NCBI GenBank assembly: GCA_018900975.1
Contig: JAHIFK010000233.1
Coordinates: 1-22,160, forward strand
Direction: 5' to 3'
Source of the DNA: Methanobacteriota archaeon
GTDB lineage: Archaea > Halobacteriota > Methanosarcinia > Methanosarcinales > Methanoperedenaceae
DNA: 22,160 nt
Shown piece by piece: positions 1-7,204 of this stretch (positions are counted from its first letter, which is position 1; each line of letters opens with the position of its first letter). The translations under genes were made by a program, and so were the position numbers. The notes beneath the pieces were generated by a model, which had not been told where the DNA came from, made no database searches, and was given only the letters and a program-made list of their open reading frames with translations.

Positions 1-474
1 CAGGAAGTAAATGACGAGTTCGCGAAGGTCTTTGGCAGGGATTACGGCGGGCTTATTGATACATATCAGATGGACGATGCAGAAGTCGCGCTTATCACTA
101 TGGGAACTGTTACGAGCACTTCGAGGCAGGTCGTGGATGAACTACGGAAGGAAGGAAAAAAAGTGGGTCTTGTCAAATTGCGCTTCTTCAGACCGTTCCC
201 ATCAGATGAATTGAAGAACATATTACAAAATACCGGAGCAGTTGGTGTTGTAGACCGTTCCCTATCCTTTATCGGAGGGGGACCGGCTTTCAACGAGGTG
301 CGCTCGGCGCTTTATGGTCTGCGTATCCCGATAATAAATCATCTTGCAGGACTGGGCGGAAGGGACGTGACCGAGATGCAGATAAGGCATATGTTCGAAT
401 TGACATTAAATGCAGCAAAAGGTGAAAAAGTGAAAACTGTAAACTGGCATAATACGCGGGGTGAGACCGTATGA
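1..474 (+). CDS. porA: Pyruvate:ferredoxin oxidoreductase alpha subunit, C-terminal part (PorA, 5' end outside window)
   Basis: The frame is open from base 1 and gives the last 157 residues of a protein whose family is usually close to 400 residues. PorA with PorB, PorG and PorD makes the four-subunit cytoplasmic enzyme that interconverts pyruvate and acetyl-CoA + CO2 using ferredoxin and CoA. Visible here are the transketolase C-terminal-like segment (ALITMGTVTSTSRQVVDELR, then VGLVKLRFFRPFPSDEL) and the GGPAFNEVRSALYG and HLAGLGGRDVT blocks that typify PorA tails. The stop overlaps the porB start as ATGA at 471-474, so the two are translationally coupled. In Methanosarcinales the order is commonly porG-porD-porA-porB, so porD and porG probably lie just upstream. 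The substrate is assigned as pyruvate rather than another 2-oxoacid by overall resemblance and the separate alpha and beta genes. Confidence 0.93.
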   Translation, partial: QEVNDEFAKVFGRDYGGLIDTYQMDDAEVALITMGTVTSTSRQVVDELRKEGKKVGLVKLRFFRPFPSDELKNILQNTGAVGVVDRSLSFIGGGPAFNEVRSALYGLRIPIINHLAGLGGRDVTEMQIRHMFELTLNAAKGEKVKTVNWHNTRGETV

Positions 475-1430
475 GGATAAAAGACCTGCCTGATGAAGAC
501 CTGTTCGTATGCGGACATACTGCATGCCCTGGCTGCGGTGTTGCTGTGTCAATACGTAACGCCATAAAGATACTTGGAAAGGATACTTCTGTGTATGTTC
601 CTGCCAGTTGCGCCGTGGTGTTTGGCAGCACGTATCCCCATGGGGCGTGGAAAGTGCCATTTTTCCATACGGCATTTGAGAACACCGGAGCATGTTTGAC
701 CGGGATGCAGGCAGCTTTTGAGAAGAAGGGGAAAAAAGTGATATCTGTTGGATTCGCAGGAGATGGAGGAACGTACGACATAGGTCTTCAGAGCATGTCG
801 GGCGCAGCAGAACGCAACGACGATGTACTTTATATTTGCGTTGACAATGAGGCATACATGAACACTGGCATACAGCGAAGCGGCGGGACGCCATTCGGGG
901 CATGGACGACAACGACCCCGGTGGGTTCAAAGGTAAAGGGGAACCGCACGTTCAAGAAAAACCTTGGTGAGATCGTGGCGGCTCACGACATTCCCTATTA
1001 TGCCACGCTGTCCATCGGGCATCCGCTTGATTTCATAAAGAAGGTGGAGAAAGCAAAAAGTATCAAGGGATTCAGATTCCTCCATATGTTCACTCCGTGC
1101 GTACCTGGCTGGAAGTTAGACCCGGCAAAGACGATTGAGGTCACAAAACGCGCTGTGGAGAGCGGTATGTGGACACTGTACGAGGTGGAGAACGGGGTTA
1201 AGAAGATCACGCATAAACCAGGGAAGATGAAATCAGTAAAGGAGTATCTCATGATGCAGGGTAGGTTCCGACATATGAGCCCTGAGGATATCAGGACGCT
1301 CCAGGGCTGGGTGTGCAAGAAATGGAATTTGCACTATAAGGAAAAGGGCTCGCCTGAAATATGCGAAATAGAATTACCCGAAGAGCACCACGCTGTCACA
1401 GAGGAACATAAGGAGATGCACGGACCATGA
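471..1430 (+). CDS. porB: Pyruvate:ferredoxin oxidoreductase beta subunit (PorB)
   Basis: This 319-residue protein is the thiamine-diphosphate-binding beta subunit. Cys14, Cys19 and Cys22 in CGHTACPGCG are the usual ligands of the proximal 4Fe-4S cluster, with a further Cys in HMFTPCVPGW near residue 209. The TPP/Mg site is seen as GDGG at 97-100 followed by DNEAYMNTG at 125-133. The length is normal for the family. The gene starts within the porA stop (ATGA, 471-474), and its own TGA overlaps the next gene's ATG (1427-1430), so porA, porB and the glutaredoxin-like gene form one tightly coupled unit. In a methane-oxidising or methanogenic archaeon this enzyme links acetyl-CoA to biosynthesis, and possibly to acetate formation. 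Confidence 0.95.
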   Translation: MRIKDLPDEDLFVCGHTACPGCGVAVSIRNAIKILGKDTSVYVPASCAVVFGSTYPHGAWKVPFFHTAFENTGACLTGMQAAFEKKGKKVISVGFAGDGGTYDIGLQSMSGAAERNDDVLYICVDNEAYMNTGIQRSGGTPFGAWTTTTPVGSKVKGNRTFKKNLGEIVAAHDIPYYATLSIGHPLDFIKKVEKAKSIKGFRFLHMFTPCVPGWKLDPAKTIEVTKRAVESGMWTLYEVENGVKKITHKPGKMKSVKEYLMMQGRFRHMSPEDIRTLQGWVCKKWNLHYKEKGSPEICEIELPEEHHAVTEEHKEMHGP

Positions 1431-1684
1431 CGAATAAGATAAGACCTATGCTCTATACTTTGAGCACATGCGTTCACTGTGCTGCTACAAAGCGGTTTTT
1501 GAGGGAGAACGGTGTTGAATACGATTATGTGGATGTTGATCTGCTGGAAGGTGAGGTGAGAGATAAAATCCGCGATGAGATGATGAAAGTTAGCGGAGGG
1601 TTCAGGTTCCCTACGATAGTTGTGGGGAAAAAGGTGATAGTTGGGTTCTATGAGGATAAGCTGAGGGAGGCGCTGGGATTGTAA
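1427..1684 (+). CDS. Thioredoxin/glutaredoxin-like small redox protein (CVHC)
   Basis: The 85-residue product has a glutaredoxin fold pattern: beta strand PMLYTLSTC, redox motif CVHC at residues 15-18, a helix (AATKRFLRENG), strand YDYVDVD, and the cis-proline region GFRFPTIVVGKKVIVGF. CVHC is neither the classical CPYC of glutaredoxin nor the CGPC of thioredoxin; it resembles NrdH/thioredoxin-like proteins of methanogens, some of which work with ferredoxin-dependent disulfide reductases. Its ATG overlaps the porB stop by 4 nt, so it is made with PFOR and might protect or reactivate it (inference). It ends 3 nt before the stop of the convergent gene. The ferredoxin:disulfide reductase at 2449-2946 is a possible electron donor. 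Confidence 0.85.
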   Translation: MTNKIRPMLYTLSTCVHCAATKRFLRENGVEYDYVDVDLLEGEVRDKIRDEMMKVSGGFRFPTIVVGKKVIVGFYEDKLREALGL

Positions 1685-1687
1685 AGA

Positions 1688-1933
1688 TCAGTTTCTATCA
1701 ATATAGTCACCAATCGCTTTTCTCATTCTTGGATTTATACTTACACAATCTATATGGTGCCTTTCTAAGAAGCCATTTTTTATCAATTCATCAATAGCTT
1801 TTTGCACTACATCCCCTCCTATTTTTTTTACTTTCACATCCTGACGGTTGACATAGTTCATTCCCACCATTGTTTTGTTGAGGAAGCGCCTGAGGATATG
1901 TATCTTGACGGTTTCAATTTGGTCTTTTCGCAT
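1688..1933 (-). CDS. Small helix-turn-helix-like archaeal protein of unknown function
   Basis: This basic 81-residue protein is probably a small DNA- or RNA-binding factor. The C-terminal half (VVQKAIDELIKNGFLERHH, then SINPRMRKAIGDYI) has the pattern of a recognition helix followed by the wing of a winged-helix domain. The N-terminal half (IETVKIHILRRFLNKTMVG) looks helical and basic. I do not recognise a named family with confidence. The start fits an upstream minus-strand promoter: a purine-rich stretch and TTTATA lie at about 1961-1972, about 30 nt before the ATG, implying a leaderless or nearly leaderless mRNA. It converges on the porB-glutaredoxin operon with only 3 nt between stops and diverges from the winged-helix regulator at 2082. 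Confidence 0.7.
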   Translation of the reverse strand: MRKDQIETVKIHILRRFLNKTMVGMNYVNRQDVKVKKIGGDVVQKAIDELIKNGFLERHHIDCVSINPRMRKAIGDYIDRN

Positions 1934-1985
1934 TCAACGTCAGTATGTAGTTTAAAGACTATAAACCTTTCGATTTTAGGAGTAG

Positions 1986-2020
1986 ATTTATATACTATAC
2001 TGTAAGTTATGTTATATAAC
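1986..2020. promoter_or_regulatory. Divergent promoter region with TATA box and GTTATATAAC palindrome
   Basis: The 148-nt gap between the divergent genes at 1933 and 2082 carries a TATA-like TTTATATAC at 1988-1996 for the rightward gene. A perfect 10-bp palindrome, GTTATATAAC, follows at 2011-2020. The palindrome sits near the expected transcription start and could bind the winged-helix protein encoded just downstream (autoregulation is an inference). A 10-mer of this AT-rich composition can also arise by chance. Confidence 0.35.
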
Positions 2021-2081
2021 GCTAAATACGGTAAAAGTACCGTGCAGTCGATAACAATCAAAATTTGAATTGAGAATTATT

Positions 2082-2417
2082 ATGTCCCTCGAAAAACTCT
2101 TCACCGGCTCTGCAACAGCCAAAATACTGGATGTCCTCTGGGAATACCAGGATATGGATATCACTCTCACTGATATCGCAGATGAGGCAGAAATCCATTA
2201 CACAACTCTCATGAAGGCGCTGCCATTATTGGAAGAACTCGGTATGGTCACCATGATGCGGCAGGTAGGAAATGCTAAGCTGTATCAGATCAATAAGGAT
2301 GATGCAGTTGTAAAAAGGCTCATAAAATTCCTGAACGAATTAAATCTGCGTCTGGCAGAAAGGGAAATTGCCAGGCAGGAAATGCCTGCCCTTCGAAAAG
2401 AAATGGTTATTGCCTGA
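2082..2417 (+). CDS. Winged-helix transcriptional regulator (ArsR-like)
   Basis: I take the start at the ATG giving MSLEKLFTG (111 residues) rather than an in-frame TTG at 2070, because SLEKLFxGSATAKILDVL is a typical archaeal winged-helix opening. The domain runs as helix ATAKILDVLWEY, helix LTDIADEAEI, recognition helix HYTTLMKALPLLEELGM and a wing VTMMRQVGNAKLYQIN, followed by a basic C-terminal helix. No metal-binding cysteines are visible, so redox or metal sensing cannot be claimed. It lies 31 nt upstream of the ferredoxin:disulfide reductase-rubredoxin gene on the same strand, so it probably regulates that gene and is co-transcribed with it. Confidence 0.82.
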   Translation: MSLEKLFTGSATAKILDVLWEYQDMDITLTDIADEAEIHYTTLMKALPLLEELGMVTMMRQVGNAKLYQINKDDAVVKRLIKFLNELNLRLAEREIARQEMPALRKEMVIA

Positions 2418-2448
2418 TAATCCATCTATTGAGTTATGGAGTGATGCT

Positions 2449-2946
2449 ATGAGAACAGTAGAAGATATGTTCGCTGAGATGAAAGTGATAGCAGACGAGG
2501 AGGGCTACCAGTTCAACCCTGTTCAGATGTATCTTGATGATATACTGCAGGGACTCTGGGATAACGAACACAGGTATGGCTATCTTTCATGCCCGTGCAG
2601 GATGGCAAGCGGAGTGCTGGCTGACGATATGGATATTATCTGTCCCTGCAACTACAGAGACTCGGACCTTGTGGAATTTGGATGCTGCCTGTGCACGCTT
2701 TATGTTGATGATGACTGGATAAGCAGTAAAAAGTCGCACGACCCGGTACCTGAGCGGCGTCCGCAGGAGTATTATGAGAAAGGTTATCCGGCGATAATGG
2801 AACAGAAAGGAGATGGAGGAAAAGAAATGGCGCAAGTTTACAGGTGTAAGGTATGTGGATATCTCTGTGCGAGAGAAGAACCGCCTGACCTTTGCCCTAT
2901 TTGCAGGGCGAAGAAGGAGAGGTTCGAGAAGTTTGAGATGAAGTGA
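2449..2946 (+). CDS. Ferredoxin:disulfide reductase (FTR catalytic domain) fused to rubredoxin
   Basis: I chose the ATG giving MRTVEDMFAEM (165 residues) because GGAGTG lies just upstream and the family starts here; the frame is open further upstream only by overlap with the previous gene. Residues 1-95 are a ferredoxin-thioredoxin-reductase catalytic domain: CPC 48-50, CPC 65-67 and CLC 80-82 provide the 4Fe-4S ligands and the redox-active disulfide cysteines. Residues 130-160 are a rubredoxin-type domain with CKVC 133-136 and CPIC 149-152; Cys140 is extra. Such fused enzymes are known from methanogens, where they reduce protein or small-molecule disulfides with ferredoxin electrons. It is likely partnered with thioredoxin-like proteins such as the CVHC protein at 1427-1684 (inference). 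Confidence 0.92.
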   Translation: MRTVEDMFAEMKVIADEEGYQFNPVQMYLDDILQGLWDNEHRYGYLSCPCRMASGVLADDMDIICPCNYRDSDLVEFGCCLCTLYVDDDWISSKKSHDPVPERRPQEYYEKGYPAIMEQKGDGGKEMAQVYRCKVCGYLCAREEPPDLCPICRAKKERFEKFEMK

Positions 2947-3031
2947 TCTTGATGTCGAGATTGTCCAGTTCTATCACACGTTACTATACATGCAGGATTA
3001 AAACGAAAGAATAATATACTGTATTGATTAA

Positions 3032-3041
3032 TTTAAATATA
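3032..3041 (+). promoter_or_regulatory. TATA box for the multiheme cytochrome gene
   Basis: TTTAAATATA is centred about 25 nt before the cytochrome ATG at 3059. This predicts transcription starting at or within a few bases of the start codon. No convincing Shine-Dalgarno sequence is seen (AAAAAAAGGG is weak), which agrees with a leaderless mRNA. Confidence 0.5.
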
Positions 3042-3058
3042 AAAAAAGGGTACATGGT

Positions 3059-3979
3059 ATGAGAAAACAAAGAATCATAATTTTATTGATTATCATGGCA
3101 GTTTTTGCCACGATGGTAGCGTATGCGGCTGAAGAAAATTTCCAGGCGTCATCACTTACGGCAAAGGATGTCGATTGCAAGAAATGCCATGCAGGCACTC
3201 CACACATTATCCATGCTAACAAGGCTGTGGACTGTGTTAAATGCCACGGGGGCAAGGAATCTGTTACCGTCCCAGTATGTACACAATGCCATGATGGACC
3301 CATCCATCAAGTTCACAGTGGGAAGGTTGCCACCCAGACATGTGCATACTGCCATTCAACTATAACACAGGTCCATAACACCCTTATGAGCGATGCGGTT
3401 TGCTCCCACTGCCACACAGACCTTGTGGAAGTGCACGGGAAGGATGCATCATGCACAAAATGCCATAAGAGCCCGCCTGCGATCGTCAAACCCCTCAAAT
3501 CGCCAGAAATGATTCTCGTATGCCAGAACTGCCACCCGGCGTCAAGCGCGGCGACCATCCACGGGGCAGTAGATGATAAGACGGGATGCTATAACTGCCA
3601 CAGGGGAACTTCTAAAGCTTCAGGCAGCGAGGTAGCGCACGTGATACATTCCACAAAGGTGGACTGTAAGAAATGCCATGAAGAAAACGGAAAAGTTGTT
3701 GTACCCAAGTGCATAAGATGCCATGAGATAGATAATCTTCATGCCTTCAACAAGATAGGGAAGCTTACCTCAGCGACTGGATTGAAGTGCGCAGCGTGCC
3801 ACGCGGATGCAACGAAATTATCAGGCACAAAAGAAGCGCCGGTTCAAACCGCGGTAATGACTTCGGCGCCCGTGGAAACTGCTGCCATGGAGTCCACAGA
3901 AAAAATACCAGGATTTACGGCTTTACTGGCTGTTGGTATTTTGTTCGCCGGATACTTGACGGTGAGAAGACGAAAATGA
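3059..3979 (+). CDS. 11-heme c-type cytochrome with signal peptide and PGF-CTERM anchor
   Basis: This 306-residue exported cytochrome has a hydrophobic signal peptide (residues 1 to about 23). Eleven CXXCH heme sites begin at Cys 40, 59, 74, 95, 115, 132, 155, 177, 203, 218 and 244. Ten additional histidines outside the motifs (49, 52, 83, 86, 106, 126, 168, 194, 197, 228) suit bis-His ligation. A Thr/Ala/Ser-rich spacer (about 255-281) is followed by PGF at 284-286, a hydrophobic stretch and RRRK, the PGF-CTERM tripartite signal processed by archaeosortase A in S-layered archaea. The protein should therefore sit lipid-anchored on the outer face of the membrane, passing electrons outward or between complexes. 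No redox partner is encoded next to it; the gene is a single unit. Confidence 0.93.
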   Translation: MRKQRIIILLIIMAVFATMVAYAAEENFQASSLTAKDVDCKKCHAGTPHIIHANKAVDCVKCHGGKESVTVPVCTQCHDGPIHQVHSGKVATQTCAYCHSTITQVHNTLMSDAVCSHCHTDLVEVHGKDASCTKCHKSPPAIVKPLKSPEMILVCQNCHPASSAATIHGAVDDKTGCYNCHRGTSKASGSEVAHVIHSTKVDCKKCHEENGKVVVPKCIRCHEIDNLHAFNKIGKLTSATGLKCAACHADATKLSGTKEAPVQTAVMTSAPVETAAMESTEKIPGFTALLAVGILFAGYLTVRRRK

Positions 3980-4027
3980 TGGCGCACTATCAAAAGGTTT
4001 TTATTTCATAAGTATATATGTAATAGA

Positions 4028-4101
4028 TTGCCTTTGCAGAAGAGATACCACCACTCCCCAAATAACCTATTTTTTTCTTTTCTGCAAGGGCTAGAATTTT
4101 T
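4028..4101 (+). ncRNA. Candidate small RNA: 16-bp stem with C-rich loop
   Basis: Bases 4030-4045 pair with 4076-4091 over 16 consecutive positions, two of them G-U, which favours a plus-strand transcript because the complement would have A-C mismatches. The 30-nt loop contains ACCACCACTCCCC and a U-run. A TATA-like GTTTTTATTT at 3997-4006 predicts a start near 4028, exactly at the foot of the stem, and a short T-run follows (4097-4101). The alternative is a terminator structure between the cytochrome and the convergent gene at 4164-4457; the long C-rich loop is unusual for that. No expression evidence is available. Confidence 0.3.
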
Positions 4102-4163
4102 ATTAAGAATTTAAAAATCGATAGCTTTTAACTGCTATTTTCACTCAGATAATTTGCGGGAAT

Positions 4164-4457
4164 TCATGCTGTAGTTCTTATTTTGTTACTCAGTTTCAAT
4201 CCGAGTGGCCAGGCAAAAAGAGCGCAGATGATACCAACTACTGTTGTAATATCAAATAAAAGCAATGATCTTTCCTGTATACCCGTTAGTGGAAAAGTTG
4301 ACAGATAAGATAGTAATCCCAGTACAATAATAACGTATACAATTGGTTTTTGATTGGGTACTTCATTGAATTGCATTTTCATATCCCACAGCTGGTTTAA
4401 ATCATATTTATCATTTGTATCCTTGTATTTAAAACTTGTTATATGCAAACCACTCAT
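4164..4457 (-). CDS. Small two-helix membrane protein of unknown function
   Basis: The 97-residue product has a hydrophilic N-terminus (residues 1-38) and two predicted transmembrane helices at about 39-58 and 66-86, ending in a short basic tail (KLSNKIRT). No enzyme motif is visible and I do not recognise the family. It is transcribed divergently from the Kef-type antiporter with 41 nt between start codons, so the two share a promoter region and may be co-regulated. The start codon is the first ATG after a TATA-like stretch on the minus strand. Codon use is somewhat AT-rich, and it could be a lineage-specific gene. Confidence 0.6.
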   Translation of the reverse strand: MSGLHITSFKYKDTNDKYDLNQLWDMKMQFNEVPNQKPIVYVIIVLGLLSYLSTFPLTGIQERSLLLFDITTVVGIICALFAWPLGLKLSNKIRTTA

Positions 4458-4464
4458 GAGGATT

Positions 4465-4475
4465 ATTTATATCTG
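4465..4475. promoter_or_regulatory. Shared AT-rich core promoter between divergent membrane genes
   Basis: TTTATAT at about 4466-4472 is centred about 30 nt before the antiporter ATG (4499), which implies a leaderless antiporter mRNA; no ribosome-binding site precedes that ATG. The same short region (41 nt) must also hold the promoter of the leftward gene starting at 4457. Confidence 0.4.
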
Positions 4476-4498
4476 TAAAACTAATTTGGTATAATAAT

Positions 4499-6493
4499 AT
4501 GGCTGAACTTGGTTTTCTTAGGGATTTTGTATTAATTTTCGGTGTAGCTATTGGAATTACTTTTCTGTTTTATCACCTGCGCATAGCGCCCATCGTGGGT
4601 TATCTGATCGCCGGTGTGCTGCTTGGTCCATCTGTGCTTGGGGTTGCAAAGGATGTTGCATCTATTGAGGTACTGGCAGAGATCGGAGTAATATTATTGT
4701 TGTTCTTGATAGGGGTAGAATTCTCACTTAATCAGCTTCTAAGGATGAATCGTAAGATGTTCATGGTGGGTTTTCTTCAAGTCTTTCTGACTACTGGTAT
4801 TGTTACAGTGATTGCCATCGGCTTTGGTGCATCCTTACCCCAGGGGCTGTTCGTGGGTTTTCTTGTAACTATGAGCAGCACCGTAATAGTAATGAAGGTG
4901 CTTTCTGACCGCGGGGAGACAGATTCACCACATGGCAGGCTTACTACGGCGATACTTATCTTTCAGGACCTGAGCATTGTTGCTATCGTGCTTCTTATGC
5001 CTGTACTTGGGGGAAAATCGGGTTTTTCTTTCTTTGAGGTCGTATTGAAAGTTATATTTGCCCTGACATTTGTGGTCACGGTGATCGTGGTATCCCGTTA
5101 TTTGGTGCCGTTAATGCTGTACCGTGTTGTCCAGACCCACAACAGGGAGCTTTTCCTTTTAAGCATAGTTTTGATATGCTTTGGGACTGCTTATTTGACG
5201 TCCCTTGTCGGTCTTTCACTTGCCATCGGTGCATTTCTTGCAGGACTTATTATCTCTGAGTCAGAATACGGACACCAGGCTTTCAGCGAGATGTTGCCGC
5301 TAAAAGATATTTTCAGCATCCTTTTCTTTGTTTCGATAGGAATGCTTCTGGACGTTGGTTCTGTGCTTCGGAATCCAATGGTGATCATTCTGGCAGTTAT
5401 GGGAATACTTATTATTAAGTTCATGGTAGGAGCGCTGGTTCCTGCTTTGCTGGGCTATCCTGCCAGAATATCTGTGATCGTCGGCGTTGCGATCGCCCAG
5501 ATAGGCGAGTTCTCTTTCGTTTTATCAAGGGAGGGATTGATCTATGATCTGATTTCAACCGATGATTACCAGGTGTTCCTTGCATCTGCCATAATAACAA
5601 TGGTGTTCACCCCTTTCATGATACAGGGAAGCAAACGTTTTTCTGATGTTACTGAAAAATTGCCTTTGCCCCGCGAGGTAAGGCTGGGGAGGTTTCATGA
5701 GGAAATAATAGAGAAGGAATATTTGAAGAATCACGTTATAGTTGTGGGTTTTGGTCTGAACGGAAAGAATGTATCAAAGGTGCTTGATGCATCCCGGATA
5801 CCTTATATAGTGCTAGAATTGAACCCTGAGACTGTGCGTTTCGAGAAAAAACGTGGGATCCCTATTTTCTACGGCGATGCTTCCAGGGAGTCTGTGCTTA
5901 CCCATGTCAATTTAAAGACTGCTCGTACGGTTGTGATTGCCATTTCCGATGCTTCAGCTACGAGAAGGATAGTTGAATTGACGAGGCGGCTTAATCCTTC
6001 CGTGTATATAATTGCAAGAACGCGTTATACGAATGAAATAGATCCCCTGTATTCACTAGGCGCTAATGATGTGATACCTGAAGAATTTGAGACATCAATA
6101 GAAATCCTCTCAAGGGTGCTGCACAGGTATTTTATCCCTGTGAACGAGATCGAGAAACACATTATGGAGATAAGAAAGGACGGTTACGAGATGTTAAGGA
6201 ACGTAAAGAATAAGTATGTATTGTTCCCCGAGTTAAAGCAGCACCTGCCTGATACTGAAATTGAGACTGTAAGAATAAAGTCTGGTTCGCCCCTGGAAGG
6301 GAAGACGCTTGCAGAAGTTGGATTCAGGTATAAGTTCGGTGTTACACTACTGGCTATACAGCGCGGGAAAGAAACTATTCAAAATCCATCAGGAAATACT
6401 CAGTTATTATCAGAGGATATTGTTATTCTGATCGGAACAAGGGGCAATATCGCAGCCATATCTGCAATGATGCTTCCCCCGGAAAGTCAGTAG
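4499..6493 (+). CDS. CPA2-family cation/proton antiporter with RCK (TrkA-N and TrkA-C) domains, KefB-like
   Basis: This 664-residue protein is an integral-membrane monovalent cation:proton antiporter. The N-terminal ~385 residues form the multi-helix Na+/H+-exchanger domain; the family marker IFQDLSIV around residue 155 carries the conserved Asp, and the discontinuous-helix pattern GYLIAGVLLGPSVLG opens the domain. A Rossmann RCK-N domain follows, with VIVVGFGLNGKNV (glycine loop about 416-421) and an acidic residue in VLELNPE that points to NAD(H)-type ligand binding. An RCK-C domain covers about 575-660 (RIKSGSPLEGKTLAEVGF...). Full-length and intact. It probably expels K+ or Na+ in exchange for H+ under nucleotide control; the ion cannot be read from sequence. 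It stands alone, divergent from a small membrane protein. Confidence 0.92.
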   Translation: MAELGFLRDFVLIFGVAIGITFLFYHLRIAPIVGYLIAGVLLGPSVLGVAKDVASIEVLAEIGVILLLFLIGVEFSLNQLLRMNRKMFMVGFLQVFLTTGIVTVIAIGFGASLPQGLFVGFLVTMSSTVIVMKVLSDRGETDSPHGRLTTAILIFQDLSIVAIVLLMPVLGGKSGFSFFEVVLKVIFALTFVVTVIVVSRYLVPLMLYRVVQTHNRELFLLSIVLICFGTAYLTSLVGLSLAIGAFLAGLIISESEYGHQAFSEMLPLKDIFSILFFVSIGMLLDVGSVLRNPMVIILAVMGILIIKFMVGALVPALLGYPARISVIVGVAIAQIGEFSFVLSREGLIYDLISTDDYQVFLASAIITMVFTPFMIQGSKRFSDVTEKLPLPREVRLGRFHEEIIEKEYLKNHVIVVGFGLNGKNVSKVLDASRIPYIVLELNPETVRFEKKRGIPIFYGDASRESVLTHVNLKTARTVVIAISDASATRRIVELTRRLNPSVYIIARTRYTNEIDPLYSLGANDVIPEEFETSIEILSRVLHRYFIPVNEIEKHIMEIRKDGYEMLRNVKNKYVLFPELKQHLPDTEIETVRIKSGSPLEGKTLAEVGFRYKFGVTLLAIQRGKETIQNPSGNTQLLSEDIVILIGTRGNIAAISAMMLPPESQ

Positions 6494-6534
6494 AAGAAAT
6501 AGATCGGGTGATGTCTACAATAAATTATTTGAAT

Positions 6535-6568
6535 ATACTTAAATATGTGAAATCACACATATAAGTAT
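6535..6568. promoter_or_regulatory. Palindromic operator/promoter of the VapBC-type operon
   Basis: Two 15-nt arms (6535-6549 and 6554-6568) form an imperfect inverted repeat, ATACTTAAATATGTG then CACACATATAAGTAT, with a 4-nt centre. The repeat ends at the base before the antitoxin ATG. It overlaps the likely TATA box (CTTAAATATG), so binding of the antitoxin or the toxin-antitoxin complex would block transcription, as is usual for such operons. Confidence 0.6.
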
Positions 6569-6847
6569 ATGACTAATATTACACTTTCAATTCCAAATGA
6601 AGTGCATGTGAAAATGAAGATTCATAAAGAAATCAGATGGAGCGAGGTAGTAAGAAGGGCAATAACTGAATATATAGAAAAGCTTGAAGAGAAGGGCTCT
6701 GAGATAACAACAAAAGACTTGCTTGAAGAACTTGGCGATGATTTCAGAAAGTCCCTTAACGAACTGAGTTTTGAGAAATCTGCAAAAGGATACAAAAAGA
6801 TGAGGGATGCGCAATGGAAAAGAGTCTCTATGATACGAACAGCCTGA
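6569..6847 (+). CDS. vapB: Antitoxin, ribbon-helix-helix type (VapB-like)
   Basis: The 92-residue protein begins with a ribbon-helix-helix DNA-binding segment: strand NITLSIPNEVH, helix VKMKIHKEIRWSEVVRRAI and a following helix TEYIEKLEE. The remaining C-terminal half (DLLEELGDDFRKSLNELSF...) would wrap around the toxin. The gene follows directly on a palindromic operator and overlaps the toxin gene by 34 nt, which is typical of antitoxin-first operons. The ATG at 6569 fits both the operator and the RHH start. The assignment as antitoxin depends on the linked PIN-domain gene. Confidence 0.82.
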   Translation: MTNITLSIPNEVHVKMKIHKEIRWSEVVRRAITEYIEKLEEKGSEITTKDLLEELGDDFRKSLNELSFEKSAKGYKKMRDAQWKRVSMIRTA

Positions 6848-7140
6848 TCGATGCATACAGGGAAAAAGAAATGCTCGATGGCTATACGACCATACTGAAC
6901 CTCATAGAGTTCCCAAAAGCAATGGATTTCGACCTTCGCGTCATGTTTCCATCAAAATCCGACTACCATCTTGCTCTAATGATCTCGACTGAACTTTTAA
7001 AGATCGGCAAACCTATACCTGCTGTGGATTCAGTAATTGCAGCAGTTGCTTTAAATAATAAATTAAAGCTTGTGACAAAAGATAAACACTTCCTCTGGGT
7101 TAAAGAAGTAAAAAAAGGTTTCAAAGTTGATGTGGTATGA
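6814..7140 (+). CDS. vapC: PIN-domain ribonuclease toxin (VapC-like), short form
   Basis: This 108-residue protein carries the four acidic positions expected of a PIN nuclease: Asp7 (SLYDTNSLID), Glu32 (LNLIEF), Asp72 (PAVDSVIAA) and Asp90 (TKDKHF). These bind Mg2+ and allow RNA cleavage, usually of tRNA or rRNA. It is shorter than the usual 125-140 residues because the segment between the first Asp and the Glu is reduced, but no catalytic residue is missing, so it should be active. The start overlaps the antitoxin gene by 34 nt. The more upstream reading through the antitoxin lies in another frame, so this ATG is the natural start. Confidence 0.85.
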   Translation: MEKSLYDTNSLIDAYREKEMLDGYTTILNLIEFPKAMDFDLRVMFPSKSDYHLALMISTELLKIGKPIPAVDSVIAAVALNNKLKLVTKDKHFLWVKEVKKGFKVDVV

Positions 7141-7204
7141 AGATGATTCATTCTTCGAGGGTAATAATTTTATCATGTTATGCGGAGAACAAATTCCCCA
7201 TACA

